Shown here piece by piece: positions 18,401-27,100 of a stretch of 64,000 bases of DNA. How positions within the stretch are numbered: position 1 is the stretch's first letter; the number at the start of each line of letters is the position of its first letter. The stretch is from Labrys sp. KNU-23. GTDB lineage: Bacteria > Pseudomonadota > Alphaproteobacteria > Rhizobiales > Labraceae. The stretch lies in contig NZ_CP043488.1 of the NCBI RefSeq assembly GCF_008330945.1, forward strand, positions 992,001 through 1,056,000, read 5' to 3'. Both the position numbers and the translations under genes were made by a program. The notes beneath the pieces are model-generated. The model was not told where the DNA came from. It did no database searches and saw nothing but the letters and a program-made list of their open reading frames with translations.

Positions 18401-18489
18401 TCGTGCATTTGGAGAGCCTCGCCCCGTCGCCCCATTCCCAATTTCACCAATCCAGACTTCACCAATCCAGACTTGGAGACACCAGATGA
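15484..18489 (+). CDS. D-2-hydroxyglutarate dehydrogenase, FAD/4Fe-4S fusion (YdiJ-like)
   Basis: A 1001-residue enzyme oxidising D-2-hydroxyglutarate to 2-oxoglutarate. Order of domains: PCMH-type FAD-binding domain (about 50-260; SPRGGGTGTNGQSLTRGVL, PTVSTASRATLGGMVATDAS), FAD-oxidase C domain (to about 540; GHADVGCLHVRP), then a ferredoxin part with two cysteine clusters (CNGNGACFNWDRHDPMCPS and CLSCKACSSQCPVKVDIP) and a C-terminal cysteine-rich part (TGCCGMAGLF). The layout matches E. coli YdiJ. It follows hglS by 14 bases, and its TGA overlaps the amaB ATG. It removes the product of HglS and feeds 2-oxoglutarate to the TCA cycle. Electrons probably go to a quinone or ferredoxin carrier. 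Confidence 0.85.
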   Translation: MNMRVQVEDKAVPSGLDAFLSALVPAGYAGDIARDRATRIVHATDNSIYQVEPAAVLFARNGEDVACVVRLAAEHRIPLSPRGGGTGTNGQSLTRGVLVDTSRHMNRILELDLERQRVTVEPGVVLNQLNDYLQPYGLFFPPTVSTASRATLGGMVATDASGKGSRIYGKTSDYIEAMEIVLADGETFQVEAMPIAKARELARRQDAAGRIHREVLRVVDENAGLIASTFPEMNRGLTGYNLKHVLGEDDCFRLSYLLAGSEGTLAFTTRLTLRLRKRPACRALVPVRYATFQAALIDVQRLLQAEPAAIEILDDTILALARQDVVWGEIEGVLGSDDSRPVGGLNFVEFVGETQGEVDAALARLSNLLAEQPGIVLDWKIVTDAKTIAGLWSLREKAVGLLGRLGGGKQGTPFVEDTAVPPERLAPYVEEFRAILDRHGLAYGMFGHADVGCLHVRPALDMRLAEDAALIRPVSDAVAALTRKYGGLLWGEHGRGYRGEYSPFFFGGKLYDELCALKRAFDPLNLLNPGKLTSVDTVLYPVEGIDAVPLRGEKDRTIAAPLQRDYDRAIACNGNGACFNWDRHDPMCPSYKLTRDRRHSPKGRAAMLREWARSTSTAAGHSSATAEIEEELKTSLDLCLSCKACSSQCPVKVDIPAMKSRFLHRYFKNRHRPLRHRIVAAMEPGLALARRFPATANLGLRLMRASGLARRVGLTDLPHLSVPAPAPRLQPRDLGGLAADAGANAVILLEDSFASSFDGSVVDAVAGLLARLGFQVHRAAPAANGKALHVLGMLDEFAKVAGAARAYQSQLLATGLPVVGIEPVAVLMGRHEYVGPGLGEPLAVLGLDEFLAQALESGRLGQALPASGTAGFHLLPHCTEKTAKPGTGQAWTRIFNHFGLELTVPATGCCGMAGLFGHEAEHASMSKDLFAMSWAPRLDGLAPSAVLATGFSCRCQTERCLGYAPRHPAQALLVHLESLAPSPHSQFHQSRLHQSRLGDTR

Positions 18490-20042
18490 ACGCCCCGCTC
18501 CGCAGCCCCGCCGCGCCTTTGTCCGTCACCGCCGATACCATCGCGCTGCTCGACAAGATCGGCGTCAAGACCGATCTCTATACCGGCGGCACGTTGCAGG
18601 CCCGCTCGCCGATCACCGGCGAGACCCTGGCGGCTGTGCGGCAAACCAGTTCCGAGGAAGCGCTTGCGCGCATCGAGACCGCCCATCGGGCCTTCCGAAC
18701 CTGGCGCAACGTGCCTGCCCCACGGCGCGGCGAACTCGTCCGCCTGCTCGGCGAGGAACTGCGCGCGCATAAGGCATTGCTCGGCCGGCTGATTTCGATC
18801 GAAGTCGGCAAGACCGCCTCCGAGGGCCTGGGTGAAGTCCAGGAAATGATCGACATCTGCGACTTCGCCGTCGGCTTGTCGCGCCAGCTCTACGGCCTCA
18901 CCATCGCCACCGAGCGGGCCGACCACCGCATGATGGAAACCTGGCACCCCCTCGGCGTGACCGGCGTCATCTCGGCCTTCAACTTCCCGGCGGCGGTATG
19001 GTCGTGGAACACGGCGCTTGCCCTGGTCTGCGGCAATGCCGTGGTGTGGAAGCCCTCCGAAAAGACCCTGCTGGTCGCCCTGGCGACCGAAGCCCTGGTC
19101 GAGCGCGCCTTGGCACGCTTCGCGGCTGAGGGGGAAGCGGCCCCCGCCGGCCTGCATGGCGTTCTCTACGGCAATCGCGAACTCGGCGAGCTCCTGGTCG
19201 ACCATGCCAAGGTTCCGCTGGTTTCAGCGACCGGCTCCACTGCCATGGGCCGCGCGGTGGCGCCGCGCCTGTCCCAGCGTTTCGCCCGGGCGATCCTGGA
19301 GCTCGGCGGCAACAATGCCGCCATCGTCTGCCCGACGGCCGATCTCGACCTCACTTTGCGCGGCGTCGCCTTCGCGGCCATGGGCACGGCCGGCCAGCGC
19401 TGCACCAGCCTGCGTCGCCTCTTCGTGCATGACAGCGTCTACGAAGCCCTGGTGCCGCGCCTCAAGCGTGCCTACGCCTCGGTCTCGATCGGCAGCCCGC
19501 TGGAAGCAGGCACGCTCATCGGCCCCCTGATCGACCAAGCCGCCTTCACGGCCATGCAGAAGGCGCTTGCCGCCGCAAAGGAGGCCGGCGGCACCGTCCA
19601 TGGCGGCGGACGTGTCGATCTCGGCCTGCAGGATGCCTATTACGCCGCCCCGGCCCTGGTCGAAATGCCGGGACAGGTCGGCCCCGTGCTCGAAGAGACC
19701 TTCGCGCCCATCCTCTATGTGATGAAATACAGCGATCTCGACAAGGTGCTGGAAGCGCATAACGACGTGCCGCAGGGCCTGTCATCCTCCATCTTCACCA
19801 ACGACATGCGCGAAGCAGAGACCTTCCTGTCGGCGCGTGGCTCCGATTGCGGCATCGCCAATGTGAATATCGGCCCCTCCGGCGCCGAGATCGGCGGTGC
19901 CTTCGGCGGCGAGAAGGAAACCGGCGGCGGGCGCGAGTCCGGTTCGGACGCCTGGAAGGCCTATATGCGGCGCTCGACCAACACCATCAATTACGGCCGC
20001 ACGCTGCCGCTGGCCCAGGGCGTTAAATTCGACGTCGAGTGA
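18486..20042 (+). CDS. amaB: Piperideine-6-carboxylate/2-aminoadipate semialdehyde dehydrogenase AmaB
   Basis: A 518-residue aldehyde dehydrogenase of the ALDH7 (antiquitin) type oxidising 2-aminoadipate 6-semialdehyde to 2-aminoadipate with NAD(P)+. Motifs: VTGVISAFNFPAAVWSWNTA, GNAVVWKPSEKTLLVA, the glutamate base in LELGGNNAAIV, the catalytic cysteine in GTAGQRCTSLRRLFVH, and the ALDH7-typical GPSGAEIGGAFGGEKETGGG near the end. Length fits the family. Its ATG overlaps the previous stop (ATGA), so translation is coupled to the dehydrogenase. A GC hairpin follows. With the upstream oxidase it covers pipecolate to 2-aminoadipate. Confidence 0.92.
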   Translation: MNAPLRSPAAPLSVTADTIALLDKIGVKTDLYTGGTLQARSPITGETLAAVRQTSSEEALARIETAHRAFRTWRNVPAPRRGELVRLLGEELRAHKALLGRLISIEVGKTASEGLGEVQEMIDICDFAVGLSRQLYGLTIATERADHRMMETWHPLGVTGVISAFNFPAAVWSWNTALALVCGNAVVWKPSEKTLLVALATEALVERALARFAAEGEAAPAGLHGVLYGNRELGELLVDHAKVPLVSATGSTAMGRAVAPRLSQRFARAILELGGNNAAIVCPTADLDLTLRGVAFAAMGTAGQRCTSLRRLFVHDSVYEALVPRLKRAYASVSIGSPLEAGTLIGPLIDQAAFTAMQKALAAAKEAGGTVHGGGRVDLGLQDAYYAAPALVEMPGQVGPVLEETFAPILYVMKYSDLDKVLEAHNDVPQGLSSSIFTNDMREAETFLSARGSDCGIANVNIGPSGAEIGGAFGGEKETGGGRESGSDAWKAYMRRSTNTINYGRTLPLAQGVKFDVE

Positions 20043-20070
20043 GCCGGTCGAAACCATGAATGTGCAGATG

Positions 20071-20092
20071 GCGCGGGGCTTTCGCCCCGCGC
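20071..20092 (+). terminator. Hairpin terminator after amaB
   Basis: GCGCGGGGC (20071-20079), loop TTTC, GCCCCGCGC (20084-20092): a perfect 9-bp stem 28 bases after the amaB stop. No long T-run follows. Confidence 0.6.
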
Positions 20093-20313
20093 GCAGGATC
20101 GACGCCGTCGGCGTGTCGGAGATCCCCGGAATCAGGGCCCTGGCCCAGCAGCGGCTGGACCCCTGTGCTGAGCCTATTGCGATTTGACGGAATCGGCGGG
20201 AAACGTGAAGACGCCTGAAACAGGGTGTGGGAGCGCAGGGTATATTTGTGCTCAGGCGCATCTGCGAGGGCAGCCCGCCTTTCATGATCGCCTCCTCTGA
20301 CAGGGAGGATTGC

Positions 20314-20787
20314 GTGTCGATCGACGTCATCATCCGCGATTTCAGCCCCGCCGACCGGGAGCCTTGCGCCAGAATCCTGTCCAAGGCCGGGCGCCTGGCC
20401 TTCCACTGGGCCGATTGGCCCGTCTTCGACGGCTTGGGCTTCGACGAGGTCACCAAAGGCGAACAGGTTCTGGTAGCCGAGGCGCGCCATCAGGTCGCCG
20501 GATTTGCCGCCATCTATACGCCGGAGAACTTCCTGCATCACCTCTATGTCGATCCCGATCTCGCCGGCCGTGGTGTCGGGGTTGCTCTGCTCGGCGAGGC
20601 GATGAAGCGCTTCGGCCCGGCCCTGTCGCTGAAATGCCAGACCCGCAACCAGGTGGCGCGAAACTTCTATCGCAAATGCGGCTGGCTGGAGGACGAACAA
20701 GACGGTGGGACCGACGGGATCGGCTCCTGGCTCTTCATCCGCAGCCCCCAGGCTGCCTTGCAGGCCGGCGCCTCTCGCGGGGACTGA
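20314..20787 (+). CDS. GNAT-family N-acetyltransferase
   Basis: A 157-residue acetyltransferase. The central strand and loop HHLYVDPDLAGRGVGVALLG is the acetyl-CoA binding motif A (R-G-x-G-V/A), followed by LKCQTRNQVARNFYRKCGW, the usual C-terminal motif of small-molecule or ribosomal-protein GNATs. The start is placed at GTG 20314, since AGGGAGG at 20302-20308 is ideally spaced; ATG 20284 in frame has none. The substrate is unknown. It is convergent with the hexapeptide acetyltransferase. Confidence 0.8.
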   Translation: MSIDVIIRDFSPADREPCARILSKAGRLAFHWADWPVFDGLGFDEVTKGEQVLVAEARHQVAGFAAIYTPENFLHHLYVDPDLAGRGVGVALLGEAMKRFGPALSLKCQTRNQVARNFYRKCGWLEDEQDGGTDGIGSWLFIRSPQAALQAGASRGD

Positions 20788-20858
20788 TCGGCCCCAATGG
20801 CCGTCTTGCGGGGCGTTTCGCGATGCTGGAACCCGTGAGCATCCCCGTGGACGCACGC

Positions 20859-21416
20859 TCAGTCGCCGATCGAGCGAATGATCCTGGCCGGATTGCCTGC
20901 GACGAGCGTATTCGGGGGCACGTCCCTGGTGACCACGGAGCCCGCCGCAACAACGGAGTTTTCGCCGATCGTCACCCCGCCGATGATCGTCACGCTGCCA
21001 GCGATCCAGACATTTCTCTCAATCGCAACGGGCTTTGCGATGACGGAGGCGCGCCGTTGCGAAGGCTCGAGGGGATGGCTGGACGTGAGAATGCTTACAT
21101 TCGGGCCGATCATCACGTCATCGGCAATATCCAGCCCGCCAAGGTCGTAGAACGTACAGTTCTGATTGACGAAAACGTTGCGCCCGACGCGGATGTCCGT
21201 CCCGCCGGTCGTGTAGAATGGCGGGATCAGCACGAAGCTGTCGTCTACTTTCCGGCCGATGAGGTCACTGAAAAGCGCCCGGATCTCTTCCGCATCGTTG
21301 AACGTCAAGCGGTTGAGAGCCGCCGTGATCGCCATCGCCCGCTGGACGCTTGCCAGCATGGCCGCTGATTCAGGCGTTCTCCTGGGAATGATCTTGGTGC
21401 GATCATCGTGCGCCAT
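20859..21416 (-). CDS. Maltose/galactoside O-acetyltransferase-like hexapeptide protein
   Basis: A 185-residue left-handed beta-helix acetyltransferase of the LacA/Maa/NodL family. The hexapeptide repeats run from DIRVGRNVFVNQNCTFYDLG to WIAGSVTIIGGVTIGENSVV, and the catalytic-region histidine is in ILTSSHPLEPSQRR; the end VAGNPARIIRSIG is typical. The N-terminal maltose-acetyltransferase part (MLASVQRAMAITAALNRLTF) is present. ATG 21416 has AAGGAAA upstream. It acetylates a sugar or a related acceptor that cannot be named. It is divergent from a ROK regulator across a gap with a nested inverted repeat. Confidence 0.85.
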   Translation of the reverse strand: MAHDDRTKIIPRRTPESAAMLASVQRAMAITAALNRLTFNDAEEIRALFSDLIGRKVDDSFVLIPPFYTTGGTDIRVGRNVFVNQNCTFYDLGGLDIADDVMIGPNVSILTSSHPLEPSQRRASVIAKPVAIERNVWIAGSVTIIGGVTIGENSVVAAGSVVTRDVPPNTLVAGNPARIIRSIGD

Positions 21417-21505
21417 TGGCTGTTTTCCTTCGGACACGGTCGAGTGAGCGTTCGACAGATAGCGGCCGCGCCACGATTCGATGACGATAACGCCAGGGTT
21501 CTTGC

Positions 21506-21558
21506 GGCCGGTTTAAGCGAGAGCCCGTATGGATTTGGCCCTCTCCCATAAACCGGCC
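21506..21558. repeat. Nested inverted repeat in a divergent promoter region
   Basis: GGCCGGTTTA (21506-21515) and TAAACCGGCC (21549-21558) are perfect 10-bp arms; inside them GAGAG (21519-21523) faces CTCTC (21541-21545). It lies between the divergent acetyltransferase gene and the ROK gene, 70 bases ahead of the latter. It may be a ROK operator or an RNA hairpin in the 5' leader. Confidence 0.6.
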
Positions 21559-21627
21559 CTGCCCTGGCGGGCGCCGATAGGTTATCGTTCACGCAGCTTC
21601 ATCCCGAGCGAACTTTGACGAAGAACC

Positions 21628-22782
21628 ATGCCGATAGATCGCAGCCCCCCGCTCCCCGCGCGTTTTCCCGAAAGGCGCGACCAGACCTCGGGCCTCAATC
21701 TGGTGCAGGCGGCCGATCACAATCTGCGCGTCACTCTGGAGGCATTGCGGCGCGGCGGGGCGATGACGCGGCTCGAACTCGCCCAGGTCACCGGCCTCAC
21801 CGTGCCGGGCATCGCCAACATCCTGCGCCGCCTGACCGGCGAAGGCCTGATCGAGACCAACAGCTCGGCGCGCTCGGACCGCTTCGCCATTCGCCGGGGC
21901 AGCGCCGTGTCGATCGGGGTCGATCTTGCCGGCGCACGGGCGAGCCTGATCGCCACCGATCTTGCCGGCACGCCGCTCTTTGCCGAGGAAGCGCCGGCCG
22001 CGGAGAGCGAGCCAGCCGAAGCCACCGCCTGGATCCGGCGGGCGATCTCCCGGCTCTCGGCGACGGCACCGGGCGGCCGTCTGTTCGGCATCGGCGTGAC
22101 GGCAGGCGAACATGCCGAGGCGATCCGGGCCGCGCTTGCTCCCTACCGGGCCATCGTCGAACGCGATACGGTCGCTGCTGCGATCAGCGAGAGGCAATCC
22201 GGCATTGCAACGGCAGATGACAGTTTCGTCTTCATCCTGCTCGGCGCCGCCGTGCGCGCCGGCATGATCATCGGCGGCACCGTCTTCGACGGCGCCGAGC
22301 ACAAGGCCGGCCTGGTCGGATTGATGCGCACCGGCCGCGACGGGCGCTATCTCGACGAGGTAGCGGCGACCAGCCGCCTGCCAAGCCATGATTTGTCGAA
22401 CCCTGCCGTGCAGCAATGGCTCGACGATGCCGCCGAGCATCTGACCGACATGATCATCGCCATGGCGGCCTTCATCGGGCCGCGCCTGATCGTGGTGGGC
22501 GGCCGATTGCCGACGCCGCTTCTGGAAGCGCTTGCCGCACGCCTGCAGGTGCTGCGCCGGAGCCGGATGATCGACCCGACACACCCGTTCTGGCTGCCGG
22601 AAATCCGCTGCAGTACGCTCTCCGAGCAGGGCGTGGCACAAGGGATCGCGGCGATCCCCTTCCTCGATATCCTGCTGCCGGACATGCGCCGAACCGTCCT
22701 TGTCCGCCAGAGCCTCAGCGAAGATCGCGGGCCCGCAAGGGCGAACGCGTCCGCTGTGCCGGATCGGCCGCCTCCAGCCTGA
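21628..22782 (+). CDS. ROK-family transcriptional regulator (first)
   Basis: A 384-residue NagC/XylR-type regulator with an N-terminal winged helix (AMTRLELAQVTGLTVPGIAN, ILRRLTGEGLIETN) and a C-terminal sugar-kinase fold (SIGVDLAGARASLIATDLAG). The ROK zinc-binding cysteine cluster is not evident and the kinase motif is weak, as in many non-catalytic ROK repressors. It is divergent from a hexapeptide acetyltransferase and converges on a second ROK gene, with the 3' ends overlapping by 68 bases. Its target may be the acetyltransferase or the mannosidase locus. Confidence 0.83.
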   Translation: MPIDRSPPLPARFPERRDQTSGLNLVQAADHNLRVTLEALRRGGAMTRLELAQVTGLTVPGIANILRRLTGEGLIETNSSARSDRFAIRRGSAVSIGVDLAGARASLIATDLAGTPLFAEEAPAAESEPAEATAWIRRAISRLSATAPGGRLFGIGVTAGEHAEAIRAALAPYRAIVERDTVAAAISERQSGIATADDSFVFILLGAAVRAGMIIGGTVFDGAEHKAGLVGLMRTGRDGRYLDEVAATSRLPSHDLSNPAVQQWLDDAAEHLTDMIIAMAAFIGPRLIVVGGRLPTPLLEALAARLQVLRRSRMIDPTHPFWLPEIRCSTLSEQGVAQGIAAIPFLDILLPDMRRTVLVRQSLSEDRGPARANASAVPDRPPPA

Positions 22783-23938
22783 GGGCATGGGCGAGCGGCA
22801 TGGTTGCCGCCCCCAGCGCCGCTGCATCTTCCGAGCCCCCGGCACGATAGACCGGCGGTATCGGCCTTGGATCGCGCGAGAGTTCCTCGTGAACGAAGAG
22901 CAGCAGCTTGTCCATCAAGGTCACCGGCAGGCGGCCGCCGATCAACACCGCATCGGGATTGATCAGGAGGCCGATGTCGATGGCTGCCTCGGCCAGATGC
23001 CGGGCGGCCATGCGCAGCCAGATCACCACCAGATCCCGACCGCGTTCGTCGAGGGCCAGCAATTGCTGCGGCTGCGCAACGGCGATGCCGTGCCTGGCCA
23101 GAAAATCGTAGAGCTGCAGCAGCGAGACGAGTTGGCCGAGCGGCTGCACGCCGTCGCCTTCCCGCCCCCCTGCCGGCGAGATCGGCAGCCAGCCGATTTC
23201 CCCGCTGATGCCGCTCGAGCCGTGATAGCAGGCACCGTCGAGCACGATGCCCCCGCCCAACCCCGCGCCGATGAAGATGTAGAAAAAGCTGCGGATCTCC
23301 ACGCCGAGCCCATAGGTGAGCTCGCCGATCGCTGCAGCCGTCGCGTCATTGTCGATGAAGACGGGCTGTTCCGTGAAGGCGGCAAAGCGGGCGCGGATAT
23401 CCGTCTCTTCCCACACGGAATAGGCCTCGGGCATGCCGATGAAGGGGATCTCGCCCAGAAGATCGGGAATGGCGAGGCCGATGCCGACCAGCTTGTTCTC
23501 GTCGATTGCGTGGCGGCGCCGGAAGGTCTTCAGGGCTTCCTTCACCTCGGCAAAGAAGACGTCGGGCAAGAGATAGCGCACCTCGCGATGCAGCCGGTCG
23601 CGCACCGTGCCGAGCGCGTCGACGGCGACGATGGTGAGATGGTCGCGCCCGAGGCCGATGCCCACCGAAAAACAGCCTTCCGGGTTGATCTCCAGCTCGA
23701 TCGCCGGCTGCCCACGCATGCCGTATCGCCGGCGCGCCTCGATGATCAGCCCGTCGTCGAGCAGCTTTTCGGTGATGCGGGCGACGGCCTGTTTGCTAAG
23801 GCCGGAGCGGCGCGCCAGCTCGGTACGCGAGATCGGCTGGCTCCAGCGGATGGTGCGCAGGATCACGGCTTGGTTGTGGCTGGCGGCGTGGCCGGAATTG
23901 GAACCGGCAAGCTCGCCCGGCAGGAGGGAAGATTTCAT
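22715..23938 (-). CDS. ROK-family transcriptional regulator (second, mannosidase locus)
   Basis: A 407-residue ROK regulator. Winged helix: ISRTELARRSGLSKQAVARI, TEKLLDDGLIIEARRRYG; then a kinase-like domain with SVGIGLGRDHLTIVAVDALG, the core FYIFIGAGLGGGIVLDGACY and a glycan-binding histidine region following it (GSSGISGEIGWLPISP). The start at ATG 23938 is preferred to the in-frame TTG 23953. It is the last gene of a minus-strand series: binding protein, two permeases, mannosidase, regulator; it most likely represses this set when its sugar ligand is absent. A long hairpin lies in the 178-base gap before it. Confidence 0.87.
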   Translation of the reverse strand: MKSSLLPGELAGSNSGHAASHNQAVILRTIRWSQPISRTELARRSGLSKQAVARITEKLLDDGLIIEARRRYGMRGQPAIELEINPEGCFSVGIGLGRDHLTIVAVDALGTVRDRLHREVRYLLPDVFFAEVKEALKTFRRRHAIDENKLVGIGLAIPDLLGEIPFIGMPEAYSVWEETDIRARFAAFTEQPVFIDNDATAAAIGELTYGLGVEIRSFFYIFIGAGLGGGIVLDGACYHGSSGISGEIGWLPISPAGGREGDGVQPLGQLVSLLQLYDFLARHGIAVAQPQQLLALDERGRDLVVIWLRMAARHLAEAAIDIGLLINPDAVLIGGRLPVTLMDKLLLFVHEELSRDPRPIPPVYRAGGSEDAAALGAATMPLAHALRLEAADPAQRTRSPLRARDLR

Positions 23939-24013
23939 ATCCAGACCGATCAAGCCGCACGCTATCCCATCTTGTCAACCGTGGCGCTCGGCGCGGGCAT
24001 TCTCCTGGGAGCG

Positions 24014-24050
24014 CGAGCGTCCTCGCCCGCTCTTGGGAACGGGACGCTCG
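24014..24050. repeat. Inverted repeat upstream of the second ROK gene
   Basis: CGAGCGTCC (24014-24022) and GGACGCTCG (24042-24050) form a 9-bp stem. It lies next to the larger hairpin at 24061-24105, in the gap between the mannosidase stop and the ROK start; the two together look like an intergenic repeat element. Confidence 0.5.
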
Positions 24051-24060
24051 ATGAAGAGAA

Positions 24061-24105
24061 GGCGGATCGTCCGACACTCACTTGAGTGTCGTAGGGACGT
24101 CCGCC
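24061..24105. repeat. Long stem-loop between mannosidase and ROK genes
   Basis: GGCGGATCGTCC faces GGGACGTCCGCC, and inside it GACACTCA (24073-24080) and TGAGTGTC (24083-24090) are separated by only CT. The whole is an almost perfect 45-base hairpin just after the mannosidase stop (minus strand). It could be an attenuator, an mRNA end stabiliser or a mobile palindromic repeat. Confidence 0.6.
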
Positions 24106-24116
24106 CTCCCGGAAAG

Positions 24117-27100
24117 TTACTCCCTCTTCAGCACCCAGCTGCGCACCTCGAAGGGCTTGAGATCCGGGCCATCGGCCCGCGACACCGGCTCTTCGAGGAT
24201 GTCGACGGCCTCGCCGAGCTGCCAGCCCGTGACCGGTCTGGCAGCGAAGGCACCGCGGGCGCCGGCGGGCTCATAGACGCGCAGGACGAGCCCCCCACCC
24301 TCTTCCGCCCGCTTGAGACCGCCAAGCCCGGCCACGATGCCCTCGACGGCGAGCGGCTGGTGCGATCCGGGCTGCAGGCCGGTGGCGGCGAGCGCCAGCA
24401 CCGGCTGATTCAGATCGAGCGCCTCCTCGCGCACGCCGCCCTCATGCCAGCTGCCCTGGTGCGGCAGGAGCGCATAGGTGAAGCTCTGCTCGCCCTCATC
24501 GGCCAGCGGATCCGGATAGATGGGCGCACGCACCAGGCTCAGCCCGAGCACATTGCCCTTTACGCTATGGCCATATTTGGCGTCGTTCAGGATGGCGACG
24601 CCGAAACCGGGCTCCGACAGATCGGCAAAGCGATGGGCCGGCACCTCATATTGGGCGCTCTCCCAAGAGGTGTTGTCGCGGGTCGAACGCCCTACGACGC
24701 CGAAGGCGCATTCGAAAGTGGCGAAATCCGAGCGCACCGCCACCGGGGTCAGGGTCCTGAGCAGCACGCGGCGATCATGCCAGTCGAGATCGGTCCTGAT
24801 CTCCAGGCGCGGCGAGTTGGCCCACAGCCGCAATGTCTGGGCGATAGTGGAGTCGCGGAAGCGCCTGACGATCCTGACGGCAACGCGATGCGGACCGGTC
24901 TCGACGATTTCGATCGCCTCCACCGCCGTCAGTTCCTGGCCATTGGCGGTGTAGTCGTCCTCGATGTCCCAGGCATCCCAGTTGCGCGGTTTGTCCATGG
25001 CATAGGCCCAGAGCTGGTTGCCGCGGCCGGCCAGCGCCTCGCGCCCGGCACGCTTGTCGTAAAGGCTGGCGAGCGTGCCGTCGCCATTGAGGGCAACCCG
25101 CACGAAGCGGTTTTCGAGGCCGGTCTTCGAGACCATGAGGCCATCTGACGGATGGAGTCCGCTGCGGTCGAGAACGGTGATGCCGAGAGGGGGCAGCGTC
25201 CCTTCCGGTGCCAGGGGAACGCCATCGACTTCGCAGCGAATGGGCCGCGCGTGGAGGTCGGGGTTGACCACCACCAGCACGTCCGCCGACCCGCTCTTGG
25301 GAAGCTGCGCCGCCACAGCTTTGAGCCCGGCCTCCTGCGCTTGGCGGCCCGTCGCCAGCGCCTCGCCGAGCTCGCGCTCGGCATCCTCGTAGATCTCGCG
25401 AATGCCGGAGCCCGGCAGGATGTCATGGAACTCGTTCTTGAGCACCTTGTGCCAGGCCGGCTCCAGGCTGTCGGGCAGCGGGCCGCCGAGCAGCGCCGCC
25501 AATGAGGCAACGGTTTCGGCCGTGATCAGGGCCCTCTCGGCATGGCGGTGCAGCTTTTTGGTGTGGCTTTGCGTGGTCAGCGTGGCCCGGTGCAGTTCCA
25601 GATAGATCTCGCCCGACCAGACCGGGATTTTCTCCGCGGGGACTTCATCATGTATACGTGCGTAGAAATCTTCGACGCGGACCGGCCTGAGCGCCGGAAT
25701 CGCCGGGAAATCGGCGAGCTGGGCCTGGCGCTCCAACATTTCGGGCGTGGTGCCGCCGCCGCCATCGCCATAGCCGACGGCGAGCAGGCTTTCGTCATGG
25801 ATGTCCTTGCGACGGAAATTCTTCCAGGTCGGGATGACGGCCGCCGGCTCGGTCGAGCCATTATAGCCATGCAGCGGATTGTCGAAGGTGTGAGCGATTA
25901 CCCGGCTGCCGTCGAGGCCTTCCCAGAAGAAGAGGTCGTGCGGGAAGCGGTTGGTCTCCGACCAGTTCACCTTGATGGTGAAGAAGGAATCCATGCCGCC
26001 CTGCCTGAGCAGCTGCGGCAAGGCCGGCGAGAAGCCGAAGCAATCCGGCAGCCAGCAGACGCGATGGCGCACGCCGAATTGCCGCTTGAAGTAGCGCTGG
26101 CCGTAGAGGATCTGGCGCACGAAGCTCTCACCGGTCGGCATGTTGGTATCGGGCTCGACCCACATGCCGCCAATGGTCTCCCATTGGCCCTTCTTCACGG
26201 CTGCGACGATGTCGGCGAACAGTGCCGGATCGTCCTCCTCGACCTGGGCATAATAGGCGGCCGTGGACTGGTTGAAGACGAAGCTCGGAAACTGCTCCAT
26301 CAGCCGTAGCGCCGTATGGAAAGTGCGCCGGGCCTTGCGCCGGGTCTCGTCATAGGGCCAGAGCCAGGCGAGATCGATATGGGCATGGCCGGTGATGCCG
26401 AGCCTGCCCTGCTGGGGAAAGCGGACCTTGAGCGCACGCAATTCGGCGACGAGCGCGTCATGCGCCGCCGCCACGCTCGCGCGATGGTCCTGCCTGAGCC
26501 CGTCGGGGTTCGGTTTCAGTGCCGGCAATTGCCAGATCGAGCGCTGCTGGGTGTAGTCGCCCATGCGCGCCACATAGTCCGAGGTGGCCGAGGGCCAGTC
26601 GAGCGCAGCATGAGTGCGCTCGGCCGCGCCGACGAGATGGGGCACCACCTCGTGCTCGCCCAGTAGCCGCGCCACCTCGGCCACCTGCTTGAGCAGCAGG
26701 CGCAGCCGATGCACGGATGGTTCGAGGCGCACGACGCGTGCCGCAACCAGCCGCGGCTCGGGCACCGGCTCGCCGAAGGGCAGCCGGGCGACGCTGTCGG
26801 TCTCGATCGAGAAGCGCCGGCCCGGCACCGGATATTCCTGGTGGTAGGGATCGTGGCCGTAGCGCTTCTGTCCGGCCTCGCTCGTCAGCGTGACCAGGCT
26901 CTCGCCGCCGAGATCGAGGATCAGGCGGGTCTCCTCCAGCGGCCAGGACTGGGGCACCTCGGCCTTGGCCGCGAAATGCACGACGCCGTCGCGCCTGGGC
27001 CAGTCGGCACCGAGAGCGATCGGTTCGCCATTGAAGGTCCAGCCTTCGATGGCGACCTTTTCGTGCTCGCGCCAGAAACCGAGCTCGAGCACGCGGACAT

